A DNA stretch of 64,000 bases, from assembly GCA_963795835.1 (NCBI GenBank), contig CAWCJC010000001.1:806001-870000 (forward strand), read 5' to 3'. Below, in pieces: positions 23,272 through 32,426 of the stretch (its first letter is position 1; each line of letters begins with the position of its first letter). A program made the translations under genes and the position numbers. The stretch is from JALYXI01 sp963795835 (GTDB taxonomy: Bacteria > Acidobacteriota > Terriglobia > Bryobacterales > Bryobacteraceae). Under the pieces are notes generated by a model. That model searched no databases, was not told the origin of the DNA, and saw nothing but the letters and a program-made list of their open reading frames with translations.

Positions 23272-26253
23272 TTGACACCCACAAAACTCTTCCTGCTGAT
23301 TGCCCTTGCGACCGCGGCATTGGGGCAAACCGACCGCGCCATTCTTACGGGAACCGTCACTGATGCAACCGGTTCGCCGATTCCCAATGCGAAGGTTAAC
23401 GTGCTCGATGTTGCGACGGGGTTAACCCGCACCGCCACGACCACGGGCGCCGGCGCTTACACCATCTCCGCCCTGCCGGTCGGCTTCTACACAGAGACTA
23501 TCATGGCGCCGAATCTCGAAAAGCTCCAGATTGAGCGTTTCGAGTTGCAAGTGGGGCAGACACGGACCATCGACGCGGTGCTTACGGTGCAGAGTCTGCA
23601 GAGTGCGGTGCAAGTAACGGCGGAGGCCCCGCTGGCGCAAACTTCGGCCGCAGTGGGGGGCGTGATCGCGGGCGAACAAATTCAGAACCTTCCTGTGAAC
23701 GGCCGAAACTGGAACAGCCTGGCGGTGCTTACGCCTGGCGCGGTCGACACCGGCGTGGACGATCAGAAGAGCATCCGCTTCGCGGGACGCGCAACGGACG
23801 ACAACAACTACCGCTTCGACGGCGTGGATGCGACGGGTATCCAAAACCAGGGCCAGCGGACATCGGCCCGGCTGCAGATTTCGACCGAGGCGATTGCGGA
23901 GTTTCGCGCGACAGCGACGCTCTACACAGCCGAGACAGGCGGCAGCGCGGGCGGACAGGTTGAGGTGGTTTCCAAGACCGGAACGAACGCGCTGCACGGA
24001 AGCCTGTTCGAGTTCTTCCGGAACAACGTATTCGATGCGCGCTCCTTCGATTCCAAGAGCAGTTCCCTGCCCCCGTTCCGGCTCAACCAGTTTGGCGGAA
24101 GCCTGGGGGGCGCGATTCTGAAGAACCGAACGTTCTACTTCGTGAACTACGAGGGCTTCCGCCAAGTTCTGGGACAGACACTGACGGGCGTAGTGCCGAG
24201 CCCGGCGTATCGAGCGCGAACGCTGGCGGCATCGCCGGCATTGAAGCCGATTCTGGATGCGTATCCGGCGGGGAATCTGCCGACCTCAAACGCCGACGTA
24301 TACACGTACTTCGGTACGGGACGGCAGACCGCAACGGAAGACGCGGGCCTGTTTCGGCTGGACCACAGCTTCACGGACAAAACAACGGGCTTTCTGCGTT
24401 TCAACATGGACAGCGGCATTGCCGACGCACCCATCGGGGGAAACGGCTTCCTGGCAGACCGCATTGGAACAACGATCAAGCCGTACAATGCGATCGCGAG
24501 TTTGGAGCATATCTTCTCGCCCAGCGTTCTGAACGACGCAAAAGTAGGGTTCAACCGGTCGGACTTTCTGACGGTGAACGAATCCGTGCTTCCCTTCGCC
24601 GTGACGGTGCCCACATTCAGCACTCTGAACAATTCGATTCAGAAGATCGCCGTTTCGAATTCGTTCTCATTTCTGGACAACGCGACGTTCGTGTTCGGCC
24701 GCCACACGTTAAAGGCGGGCGTCGAGATCCGGCGCGTGCAGATCAACCAATCAGCAACGGCGACGAACGACCTTACGGTAGCATACGCGAGTGCCGCGGA
24801 TTTCACGAACAACGTAGCGTCCTCCGTGGTGTTGAACGCGGCGGTGCCGATTACAGGGCTGCGCAAGACATCGGCATTCGGATTCGTTCAAGACGAGTTC
24901 AAACTCCGGCCGAACCTGACGTTGAATGTGGGACTGCGATACGAGTACTTCAGCGTTTTTCACGAGGTGAACAATCACGATCTGGTCTTCGATCCGCGTA
25001 GCTGCGCGGGCGGGTTCTGTCCAGCAGGATCGGACTTCTACTTTCCCGATCTGGGCGATTTCGCGCCACGCGTTTCGGTGGCGTGGAGCCCTGACGCGCT
25101 GCATGGAAGGACAGTGCTGCGCTCCGGTTACGGAATCTACTATGGCGAGGCGCAATTAGGGGATCTGAATGCGCCGGTGAACAACATCGCAATCCGGGAG
25201 GCGCTAACCAGCGGCAGCACGCCGGGCTTGAGCTATCCGGTGGACCGGTTTCTGGCGACCAGTACGAACAGCCTGACACCACGCGGACTGGACAGGCACC
25301 GGAAGAACCAGAACGTGCAATCGTGGGGCTTCTCCGTTCAGCAGGAGTTGCTGAAGGATACCGTGTTTGAAGCAGGCTATCTGGGGAGCAAGGGGACGCA
25401 TTTGTTCACGAGGACGTCGTTGAACCTGGCAGACCCGGTTACCGGGTTGCGGCCTTTCCCGGCATTGGGCCAGGTGGATTACAAGACCAGCGATTCAAAC
25501 AGCACGTTCAACGCCCTGCAGCTGCAATTGCGGCGGAACTTCAACCGCGGCTTCCTGATCTCGGCCAACTATCAGTGGTCGCATTCGATCAACGACGGCG
25601 CGGTGGGAGGCGGTGAGGCGCTGGCGCCGGAGAACGTGAACTGCCGGGCCTGCGACAAAGGGTCAAGCGATCAGGACATCCGGCAGAACCTGACGGCCAG
25701 TGTGGTGTGGGAGCTTCCAGTGGGACGAGGCAAAGCTTACCTGAACGGCGGGGGCGGGTTCTGGAGCACGCTGGTGAGCGGATGGGAACTGAGTGGGCTG
25801 GGAGTAGCGCGCACGGGCCGGCCGGTGAACATCCTGGTGACGCGCAAAACGACGGACCTTCCCGATCAGAACAACACGAATCAGCGGCCTGATTACGTGG
25901 GAGGCATAGCCACGAAGCCGGGGCACCAGACGGTGCAGAACTTCCTGAACCTGAACGCTTATGCGGTTCCCGCGAAAGGCAAGTGGGGCAACCTGGGCAA
26001 GAACACGGCGCGTGGACCTGGGCTTTGGCAGGTGGATCCCGCGCTTTCGAAGCGAACTCGGATTCGCGAAGGCCTGGACTTGAACTTCCGGGCAGAGATC
26101 TTCAACGTATTCAACCGGGCGCAGTATGGCGACCCGGTGGCGAGCATTTCGAATACGGCGCAGTTCGGCACGATCATCACGCCGGTGAACACGGGCGCAA
26201 CAGGCAGCGGGACGCCCCGGCAGATTCAGTTGATGTTGAGGCTTAGCTTCTGA
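23272..26253 (+). CDS. TonB-dependent receptor, Oar-like
   Basis: About 993 residues from TTG 23272, which has GGGG just upstream and puts a good signal peptide (KLFLLIALATAALGQ) at the N-terminus; the frame is open to 23224. It has a carboxypeptidase-regulatory domain (ILTGTVTDATGSPIPNAKVN), a plug domain (IQNLPVNGRNWNSLAVLTPG, NNYRFDGVDATG) and a long outer-membrane barrel ending in LMLRLSF. This is the Oar-like class abundant in acidobacteria, thought to import complex carbon. The substrate cannot be read from sequence. It is followed directly, with a one-base overlap, by the PAP2 phosphatase gene. Confidence 0.9.
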   Translation: MTPTKLFLLIALATAALGQTDRAILTGTVTDATGSPIPNAKVNVLDVATGLTRTATTTGAGAYTISALPVGFYTETIMAPNLEKLQIERFELQVGQTRTIDAVLTVQSLQSAVQVTAEAPLAQTSAAVGGVIAGEQIQNLPVNGRNWNSLAVLTPGAVDTGVDDQKSIRFAGRATDDNNYRFDGVDATGIQNQGQRTSARLQISTEAIAEFRATATLYTAETGGSAGGQVEVVSKTGTNALHGSLFEFFRNNVFDARSFDSKSSSLPPFRLNQFGGSLGGAILKNRTFYFVNYEGFRQVLGQTLTGVVPSPAYRARTLAASPALKPILDAYPAGNLPTSNADVYTYFGTGRQTATEDAGLFRLDHSFTDKTTGFLRFNMDSGIADAPIGGNGFLADRIGTTIKPYNAIASLEHIFSPSVLNDAKVGFNRSDFLTVNESVLPFAVTVPTFSTLNNSIQKIAVSNSFSFLDNATFVFGRHTLKAGVEIRRVQINQSATATNDLTVAYASAADFTNNVASSVVLNAAVPITGLRKTSAFGFVQDEFKLRPNLTLNVGLRYEYFSVFHEVNNHDLVFDPRSCAGGFCPAGSDFYFPDLGDFAPRVSVAWSPDALHGRTVLRSGYGIYYGEAQLGDLNAPVNNIAIREALTSGSTPGLSYPVDRFLATSTNSLTPRGLDRHRKNQNVQSWGFSVQQELLKDTVFEAGYLGSKGTHLFTRTSLNLADPVTGLRPFPALGQVDYKTSDSNSTFNALQLQLRRNFNRGFLISANYQWSHSINDGAVGGGEALAPENVNCRACDKGSSDQDIRQNLTASVVWELPVGRGKAYLNGGGGFWSTLVSGWELSGLGVARTGRPVNILVTRKTTDLPDQNNTNQRPDYVGGIATKPGHQTVQNFLNLNAYAVPAKGKWGNLGKNTARGPGLWQVDPALSKRTRIREGLDLNFRAEIFNVFNRAQYGDPVASISNTAQFGTIITPVNTGATGSGTPRQIQLMLRLSF

Positions 26254-27230
26254 TGAGGTTGCTTGTGATGAGATTGCTTGCGCTAGTACTCACTCTGGGC
26301 TCGGCATTAACGGGCCAGCAAGTTCCCCGTACGCCGATCTTCATCGCTCCCTCGCTAAAGGATGCGGTGGTCTATATTGCGCCGCCACCGGAGGCGGATG
26401 AATCGGCGGAGTTGTACGCTTTGCACAAATCCGCGACGCCGGAGCAGATTGCAGCGGCCAATCGCGATAACGAGCATGAGGACATCTTCGCGATTGGGAG
26501 CGTGTTGGGCAGCAAGTTCAGCAAAGACACGATGCCTGCGATGGCGGCGTTCTGGAGCGATGTTAACAACGACTTATCGATTGTAGTGACCGCGGCGAAG
26601 CAGCACTTTCAGCGGATGCGGCCTTACGACTTCGACACTGTAAATCTGAAGTCGTTGTGCGGGAGCAAACCGGGAGGGCCCAGAGGTTCGTACCCGAGCG
26701 GGCATGGCGCGGTGGGTTACACGAGCGCGATGTTGCTGAGCCGGATGGTTCCCGAGAAGGCGGTCGCGCTTCGGGTTCGAGCGGAGGAGTACGCGCATAA
26801 TCGCGTGGTTTGCGGGGACCATTACTCGTCTGACTTGAAGGCGAGCAAGGAACTCTCCGAGTTGGTATTGGGGAACCTGACGGGCAAGCCGAAGTTCGAG
26901 ACGGAGTTCGCCGCGGCGCAGGCGGAGTTGCGGCAAGCGATGGGGCTGGCGCTTTACCCTGCCGAGCAAGCGAGGAGATGGGGGTTCACCGGTGCTACGG
27001 GCGAGATGGTGATCCAACCTTCGTTTGCAGCCGCAGCGCATTTCGCCGAAGGGCTTGCACCGGTGAAGCGAGGGGACAAGTTCGGATACATCGATGCGGG
27101 CGGCGCGATGAGAATTGAGCCGATGTTCGATGAGGCGCGCTTCTTCCATCACGGGATGGCTCCGGTGCGGGAAGGGCGGCTGTGGGGGTTTATCGGCACG
27201 AACGGAGCTTACAGAATCTTGCAAGTTTGA
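26253..27230 (+). CDS. Secreted PAP2-type acid phosphatase with WG repeats, N-terminal frame
   Basis: The frame gives 325 residues: signal peptide (LLALVLTLGSALTGQQ), then a class-A non-specific acid phosphatase / PAP2 domain with QRMRPYDF, SYPSGHGAVGY and RVVCGDHYSSDL, which supply the phosphate-binding Arg, Ser-His and the catalytic His-Asp pair. From ~235 on come WG repeats (RRWGFTGATGEMVIQPSF, RLWGFIGTNG). The frame ends early at YRILQV while the next frame carries further WG repeats, so the natural protein is about 490 residues and spans to 27741. It is coupled to the upstream TonB receptor by overlapping stop and start. Confidence 0.83.
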   Translation: MRLLVMRLLALVLTLGSALTGQQVPRTPIFIAPSLKDAVVYIAPPPEADESAELYALHKSATPEQIAAANRDNEHEDIFAIGSVLGSKFSKDTMPAMAAFWSDVNNDLSIVVTAAKQHFQRMRPYDFDTVNLKSLCGSKPGGPRGSYPSGHGAVGYTSAMLLSRMVPEKAVALRVRAEEYAHNRVVCGDHYSSDLKASKELSELVLGNLTGKPKFETEFAAAQAELRQAMGLALYPAEQARRWGFTGATGEMVIQPSFAAAAHFAEGLAPVKRGDKFGYIDAGGAMRIEPMFDEARFFHHGMAPVREGRLWGFIGTNGAYRILQV

Positions 27231-27231
27231 G

Positions 27232-27741
27232 ATGGCGAGGAGCTTTCAGGATGAACGGGCGCGAGTGCGGATAAACGGTGTTTGGGGGTTCATCGATCTG
27301 GCAGGCGAGATGGTGATCGCGCCGAAGTATGACGGTGCGAACGGCTATAACGAAGGCGTGGCGCCGGTTGAAACCAGTGGGAAGTGGGGGTTCATCGATA
27401 AGCAGGGCAGCTTTGTGATTCAACCGGTTTATCAGGTGGCGCACAGCTTCGCGGAAGGCTTAGCCGATGTGGAAGTGGACGGGAAGTGGGGGTTCGTGGA
27501 CCACAAGGGGAGCTTCGCGATTCCGGCCCGGTTTGCGGAGACGGCCGCATTCAGCGAGGGACTTGCACCGGCGCGGGAGGGAGCGCTTTGGGGGTTCATC
27601 GGCAAGGACGGACGGTTCGCGATTGCGCCGCAGTTCGCGGATGCAAAGTCGTTTGAGGATGGGTTGGCGCAGGTGCGGATCGGGGCGGCGATGGCGTATG
27701 TGGATGTGAAAGGCAAAGTTGTTTGGAAGAGTAGACCCTAG
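27232..27741 (+). pseudogene. C-terminal WG-repeat part of the PAP2 phosphatase, shifted frame
   Basis: Continues the preceding protein one frame on: KFEMARSFQDERARVRINGV completes an interrupted WG repeat, and four more follow (GKWGFIDKQGSFVIQP, GKWGFVDHKGSFAIPA, ALWGFIGKDGRFAIAP and a final one ending KVVWKSRP). The ATG at 27232 lies in mid-repeat with no ribosome site, so independent translation is unlikely. The break falls at about 27213-27222. Confidence 0.75.
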
Positions 27742-27761
27742 TTGGTATGTAATAGAGGTCT

Positions 27762-29531
27762 ATGAAGCGCACCTTGTTCGTGACTCTACTCTCACTTTCG
27801 GCTACGTTGATGCCGGCAGCTAATCAGTATCTGCAACATAACCTGGTATCCGATCAGACTAGCGCCGGAGCGGACCATGTGGACCCGAATCTGGTGGACG
27901 CTTGGGGTATCTGCACCTCAGCGACAAGCCCCTTCTGGATCTCCGACGCGGGGACGGGTTTGTCCACGCTGTATACCAGCTTCGGCGTGCCGAATGCGAC
28001 GACCAAGCCGGCGGTACCGGCGACCTCAACAACTGTGGCTGGAGGCTTGCCCACTGGATGCGTAAACAACGGGACGACCACCGCCTTTCTGGTGGCGAAC
28101 AGCGCGGGGGCGAGTGCCGGATCCAGCTTCATCTTTGCTACTGAGAACGGAAGCATTTCGGGCTGGAGTTCAACCGTGAATGCCGGGCAGGCGATTGTGA
28201 CGGTGGACAATTCGGGCAAGGGCGCGGTTTATAAGGGCCTGGCAATCGCGACGGCAGCGGCCGGTCCGCAGTTGTATGCGGCGAACTTCAACGCGGGCAC
28301 GATCGACGTGTTTGACGCGACGTGGAAGCCGGTAACCACTTCAGGTGGATTCAACGACCCGGGGCTTCCGGCCGGGTTCGCACCATTCAACGTGCAGACT
28401 TTGGCGGGCAAGCTTTATGTGACTTATGCAAAGCAGGACGCCAACAAGCACGACGATGTCGCGGGTATGGGCAATGGCTTCGTGGACGTATACGACTTCA
28501 ATGGAGCGCTGCTGAACCGGCTGGTTTCGAATGGGAACCTGAACTCTCCGTGGGGGATCGCGATTGCACCGGCGGGATTTGGCGATTTCGCGAACATGCT
28601 GCTGGTGGGCAACTTCGGGGACGGGCTGATCAACGTGTATAACGTGTCCACGGGAGCCTATATTGCGACATTGCAGGATGCGAAGGGCAACAACATCCGG
28701 ATCGGCGGGCTCTGGGGTTTGCGCGTGGGTAACGGCGGAAACGGCGGCGATGTAAACGCGGTGTACTTCGCGGCGGGTCCGGGTGGCGAGAAGCATGGGT
28801 TGTTCGGCAGCCTGCAGGCGGCGCCTTCCATCGTGACGAGTGGAGTGGTGAACGGCGCGAGTTATGAGGGGACAGTTGCGCCGGGCGGATTCGTGACAGT
28901 GGTGGGAACCAATCTGGCGGCGACGCTGCGGACTTGGGGCACGACGGACTTCGTCAGCGGGAAGCTGCCGACATCGATTGACGGCGTGACCGCGACAGTG
29001 AACGGCAAGCCGGCTTACATCTACTATGTAAGTCCGACGCAGTTGGATCTGATTCCGGCGGCGGATACGGCGCAAGGGCCGGTTCCCGTGGTGATTACGA
29101 ATAACGGAATCGTCAGCGCGAGTTCGACGGTGACGATGGCTTCGTATGCACCGGGGTTCTTCATTCTGAAGAACAACTATATTGCGGCGACCCATGCGGA
29201 TGGAACGATTGTGGGACCGACGGCGTTGTATCCGAACAACAGCACGCCGGCAAAGGCCGGTGAGACGATCGTGCTGTATGCGACCGGACTTGGAGCGACG
29301 AACACCTCGCAAGATGGACTGGTGGTGACGGCGCCGGTGATGACGACGACTACGCCCAAGGTGACGATCAACGGCGTGGCGGCGAACGTGACGTTCTCAG
29401 GGCTTACCTCGGCGGGTCTGTATCAGATCAACGTGGTGGTTCCGGCGGGTACGCCCACGGGCGATCAGGCTGTGGTCTTGACGATTGGCGGGGCTTCCAC
29501 GCAAGCCATGGCTCTCATCAACGTTCTTTAA
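27762..29531 (+). CDS. TIGR03118-type secreted protein with Solibacter C-terminal domain
   Basis: Protein of 589 residues with a signal peptide (LLSLSATLMPAANQ). Residues ~20-350 match the TIGR03118 family (VSDQTSAGADHVDPNLVDAW, SPFWISDAGTGLSTLY, NLNSPWGIAIAPAGFGDF), a beta-propeller-like secreted fold. From ~355 the sequence is the 'Solibacter C-terminal' IPT-like module (VVNGASYEGTVAPGGFVTVV, PAYIYYVSPTQLDLIPA, PAKAGETIVLYATGLG), strongly associated with Solibacteraceae. Function is unknown; a cell-surface structural or binding role is likely. It stands between the phosphatase and the aldo/keto reductase genes. Confidence 0.87.
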   Translation: MKRTLFVTLLSLSATLMPAANQYLQHNLVSDQTSAGADHVDPNLVDAWGICTSATSPFWISDAGTGLSTLYTSFGVPNATTKPAVPATSTTVAGGLPTGCVNNGTTTAFLVANSAGASAGSSFIFATENGSISGWSSTVNAGQAIVTVDNSGKGAVYKGLAIATAAAGPQLYAANFNAGTIDVFDATWKPVTTSGGFNDPGLPAGFAPFNVQTLAGKLYVTYAKQDANKHDDVAGMGNGFVDVYDFNGALLNRLVSNGNLNSPWGIAIAPAGFGDFANMLLVGNFGDGLINVYNVSTGAYIATLQDAKGNNIRIGGLWGLRVGNGGNGGDVNAVYFAAGPGGEKHGLFGSLQAAPSIVTSGVVNGASYEGTVAPGGFVTVVGTNLAATLRTWGTTDFVSGKLPTSIDGVTATVNGKPAYIYYVSPTQLDLIPAADTAQGPVPVVITNNGIVSASSTVTMASYAPGFFILKNNYIAATHADGTIVGPTALYPNNSTPAKAGETIVLYATGLGATNTSQDGLVVTAPVMTTTTPKVTINGVAANVTFSGLTSAGLYQINVVVPAGTPTGDQAVVLTIGGASTQAMALINVL

Positions 29532-29538
29532 GGTGGTT

Positions 29539-30573
29539 ATGGAATATCGACAGCTAGGACGGAGTGGATTGAAGGTGCCGGAGCTTTGCTTCGGCGCCGG
29601 GACATTTGGGACCAGCGGCGAGTTCTTCAAGGCTTGGGGAGACACGTCGCACGAAGAGGCGGACCGGATTGTCGGAATCTGCATGGATGCCGGAGTCAAC
29701 TTCTTCGATACGGCAGACATTTACTCGAACGGCGGCAGCGAGACGGTTCTCGGCAAGGCTTTGGCCGCGTACCGGCGGGAGGACTTGCTGATCTCGACCA
29801 AAGCGACCTTTCGATTTGGGGAGGGGCCGAACGATGTGGGGAGCAGCCGGTATCACCTGATTCAGTCGCTGGAGCGAAGTCTGCAGCGGCTGGGGACGGA
29901 CTATGTGGACGTGTATCATCTGCATGCGTTCGACGCCACGACTCCGGTGGAGGAGACGCTGAACACGCTCGACAAGATGGTGCGGGAAGGGAAGGTCCGG
30001 TATATTGCGTGTTCGAACTTTTCGGGCTGGCATCTGATGAAGTCTTTGAGCGTGAGCGAGCGGTACGGGTGGGCGCGGTATGTGGGGCATCAGGTGTACT
30101 ACTCGCTGGTGGGGCGTGATTACGAGTGGGAGTTGATGCCGCTGGCGCTCGATCAGGGCGTGGGGGCGCTGGTGTGGTCGCCACTGGGATGGGGACGGTT
30201 GACAGGGAAGATCCGGCGAGGAACAGGGATTCCGGAGGGAAGCCGGTTGAACACCAAGGTAGTCAACGATTCGGGGCCGCAGGTTCCGGAGGAGTATCTG
30301 TATCGCGTGGTGGATGCGATTGACGCGGTGGCTGCGGAGACGGGCAAGACGGTTCCGCAGATCGCTCTCAATTGGTTGTTGGGGCGGCCGACTATATCGA
30401 CTTTGATCATCGGGGCCCGGAATGAGGAGCAGTTGCGGGGAAATCTGGGGGCGGTGGGTTGGAAGCTGACTGCGGAACAGATTGCGCGTTTAGATGAGGC
30501 GAGCCTGATGCCGAAGGCATATCCTTATTGGCATCAGGCGCAGTTTGAGGAGCGGAATCCGAAGCCGGTTTAG
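29539..30573 (+). CDS. Aldo/keto reductase
   Basis: Protein of 344 residues from ATG 29539, which is preceded by AAGGTGG; an earlier in-frame start would overlap the upstream gene. It is an NADPH-dependent (beta/alpha)8 oxidoreductase of the AKR superfamily. The catalytic tetrad is visible: Asp and Tyr in FFDTADIYSNGGSE, Lys in LISTKATF, His in DVYHLHAFD. The nucleotide site is in STLIIGARNEEQLRGNLGAV. It resembles the YajO/Tas-like branch acting on sugar-derived aldehydes, though the substrate is unknown. Cytoplasmic, no signal peptide. Confidence 0.92.
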   Translation: MEYRQLGRSGLKVPELCFGAGTFGTSGEFFKAWGDTSHEEADRIVGICMDAGVNFFDTADIYSNGGSETVLGKALAAYRREDLLISTKATFRFGEGPNDVGSSRYHLIQSLERSLQRLGTDYVDVYHLHAFDATTPVEETLNTLDKMVREGKVRYIACSNFSGWHLMKSLSVSERYGWARYVGHQVYYSLVGRDYEWELMPLALDQGVGALVWSPLGWGRLTGKIRRGTGIPEGSRLNTKVVNDSGPQVPEEYLYRVVDAIDAVAAETGKTVPQIALNWLLGRPTISTLIIGARNEEQLRGNLGAVGWKLTAEQIARLDEASLMPKAYPYWHQAQFEERNPKPV

Positions 30574-30578
30574 TTAGA

Positions 30579-31622
30579 TCACCGGCTGTGGGCAGGCGCT
30601 ATCATGCGGCGCCAGGCTTGGACGGATTCGCGGTTATAGCGTTCCAGCGCAACCAAGCCTTGAGCCGGGGCGTTGCCGTCTCTGAGGAGTGACTTGCCCA
30701 CGCGGGCGATATCGCCGGCATCGTCCGCATCGGCGTGGAAATGATTGGGAACCCATTCGATAGCGGAGGAGACAACGCTGGGGACTCCTTCGGCTATGCC
30801 ATCAGCGGTGACCATGTTGAAGCTTTCGGTGTAGCTGGGTTGCATGAGCAAATGCATGGAAGCGACGGTGCGGCGGAACTCGGGCCAGGTTTCCCAATTG
30901 GCTCGGCGCAGGGTGGCGTAGCGGAGATTGGCGAACATCTGGTCGAGTGCGCTGAGCATGGTGTTTCCGCCTTCCGCGCGGCCGCCAGAGATCCAGAATT
31001 CCATGTCTACCCGAAGGTCCTGTGCGATTTCGAGCGCGGCCGCGGCGGCGGACGTGTGGTTCTTGAGAGGACGGCTGGCTCCGAAGCAGCCGATCTTGAG
31101 AGTGCCCGCGGTGAAGAGAGGGCGTGCGACGCGCGTCATGCCGTTGCACCAGTACATGTTGGGGAGCAAGACGCAGGGTATGCAGTAAGCCTTATTGATC
31201 CAAGTGGCGAGAGTTTCGCAGTTGGCGGCGATGCGGAAGTTGGGAGTGCCGGCTTCGAGGTCGGCGCCTTCGCGGAGGAGGCGGATGGCGTTTGGATCGG
31301 CTTGCAGGAAGCCGACATTGGAGTGGCTGTTTACGAGGAACTGAATCCAGGGAAAGCGTTGCGTAATTTGCCACCAGTCTGCGGTAGAGATCCAGGGAGC
31401 GGAGACGACGACGTGCGTGAGCGTTTCTTCGACCGCTGTGATCCGGTCGACCAGATCTTTTGAGACGGAGATGGGCCAGGCTTCGCAGGGGATATCGGCG
31501 TCGCGGAGAACTTTTACGGAGTTGACGGCGCTTACACCTAGTCCGGCGTGGCAAACATTGGAGAATTTTTTGTACGCCACGGCCAGATGCGGTGGGCGGT
31601 TCAGGAAGTTGTTGTTGATCAT
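30579..31622 (-). CDS. Glycosyltransferase, GT-B type
   Basis: Protein of 347 residues. The second half has the GT4-like donor domain: KIGCFGASRPLKNHTSAA after an N-terminal Rossmann region (QFLVNSHSNVGFLQAD), then EFWISGGRAEGG and MHLLMQPSYTESFNMVTADG, where the Glu-containing ESFNxVxxDG corresponds to the E-x7-E nucleotide-sugar motif. A C-terminal stretch VPSVVSSAIEWVPNHFHADA closes the fold. No membrane segment. Acceptor and sugar are unknown. It is convergent with the aldo/keto reductase across five bases. Confidence 0.78.
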   Translation of the reverse strand: MINNNFLNRPPHLAVAYKKFSNVCHAGLGVSAVNSVKVLRDADIPCEAWPISVSKDLVDRITAVEETLTHVVVSAPWISTADWWQITQRFPWIQFLVNSHSNVGFLQADPNAIRLLREGADLEAGTPNFRIAANCETLATWINKAYCIPCVLLPNMYWCNGMTRVARPLFTAGTLKIGCFGASRPLKNHTSAAAAALEIAQDLRVDMEFWISGGRAEGGNTMLSALDQMFANLRYATLRRANWETWPEFRRTVASMHLLMQPSYTESFNMVTADGIAEGVPSVVSSAIEWVPNHFHADADDAGDIARVGKSLLRDGNAPAQGLVALERYNRESVQAWRRMIAPAHSR

Positions 31623-31645
31623 TTCGTTCTTTAATCGCTTGAAGT

Positions 31646-32305
31646 TTAGCGGCGAGGGGCCGGTTGGAAGGTTGATCGGGGGCCGTTGCGCGCTTCACGT
31701 TTCAGCGTTTCGGCTTCAATTTGTGATTCGGTAAAATCGAACCCAAGTTCTTTCGGTTCGAAGGGGATGTTCTTCTGGCGGCAGAGGATTTTCGTGCTGA
31801 CCGCTTCTTCCAGGCAGACCTGGCGAGCGGCTTGGAGCTCTCGGATTTCTTTCATTGCTTTGAAGACCGTGCGCTGGAGGCGGGCCTCCTGGAGTTGAAG
31901 ATTATGAAGGGTCTTTTCGCGCTTGGAGTAGCCGTGTGCGGAGAGCATGGCCTGGCGATGATCGGGATCTTCGATTGCGGCGATGGCTTCGGGGATGGGC
32001 TCGTAAGCCGCGAGCGAGATCAGGTTCGTCTCCATGTTGCGGGCGCGTTCGAGACGCCACTGGGTATCGGCGATGGTCTGCGCTAGGATCTCTTCGGCTA
32101 TGCCTTTGGGGGCGAGGTCCGAGAAGACCGTGGTTCGGAGGAGCGCGTAAGCTTCGGCGTCTTCATGGGGGAGAACGACGGTTTGACTGGTGAGACCGTG
32201 GCGCAGGGAGTTGAGCGAGGACTTACGCTTGCCTTCTTTGGTGCGGGGTCCAGTGGAGTGCTGTGCGTTCTGTTGGTTGGTGAGCGATTGAGCCGGTGAG
32301 GCCAT
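31646..32305 (-). CDS. Conserved acidobacterial protein, GPRTxEGK family
   Basis: Protein of 219 residues with the N-terminal block NAQHSTGPRTKEGKRKSSLN, then SLRHGLTSQTVVL, found in large paralogous families of acidobacteria and planctomycetes. The middle is helical and charged, probably coiled coil (AKGIAEEILAQTIADTQWRL-like helices, QEARLQRTVFKAMKEIREL). I know no function. Families of this kind are often present in dozens of copies per genome, which makes a mobile or regulatory association possible but unproven. It lies 23 bases upstream of the glycosyltransferase gene, same strand. Confidence 0.72.
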   Translation of the reverse strand: MASPAQSLTNQQNAQHSTGPRTKEGKRKSSLNSLRHGLTSQTVVLPHEDAEAYALLRTTVFSDLAPKGIAEEILAQTIADTQWRLERARNMETNLISLAAYEPIPEAIAAIEDPDHRQAMLSAHGYSKREKTLHNLQLQEARLQRTVFKAMKEIRELQAARQVCLEEAVSTKILCRQKNIPFEPKELGFDFTESQIEAETLKREARNGPRSTFQPAPRR

Positions 32306-32426
32306 GGGCTTTCTCCGGTTTCATTCGAGCATGGCGGGAGTGGGGAGTTCTGTTTGTTTTGCGAGAATTGCGCTTGATTAATTGAGGAAATTTCTTTTTG
32401 ATTTGTGTGATCTGCGGCTTCGCGCG

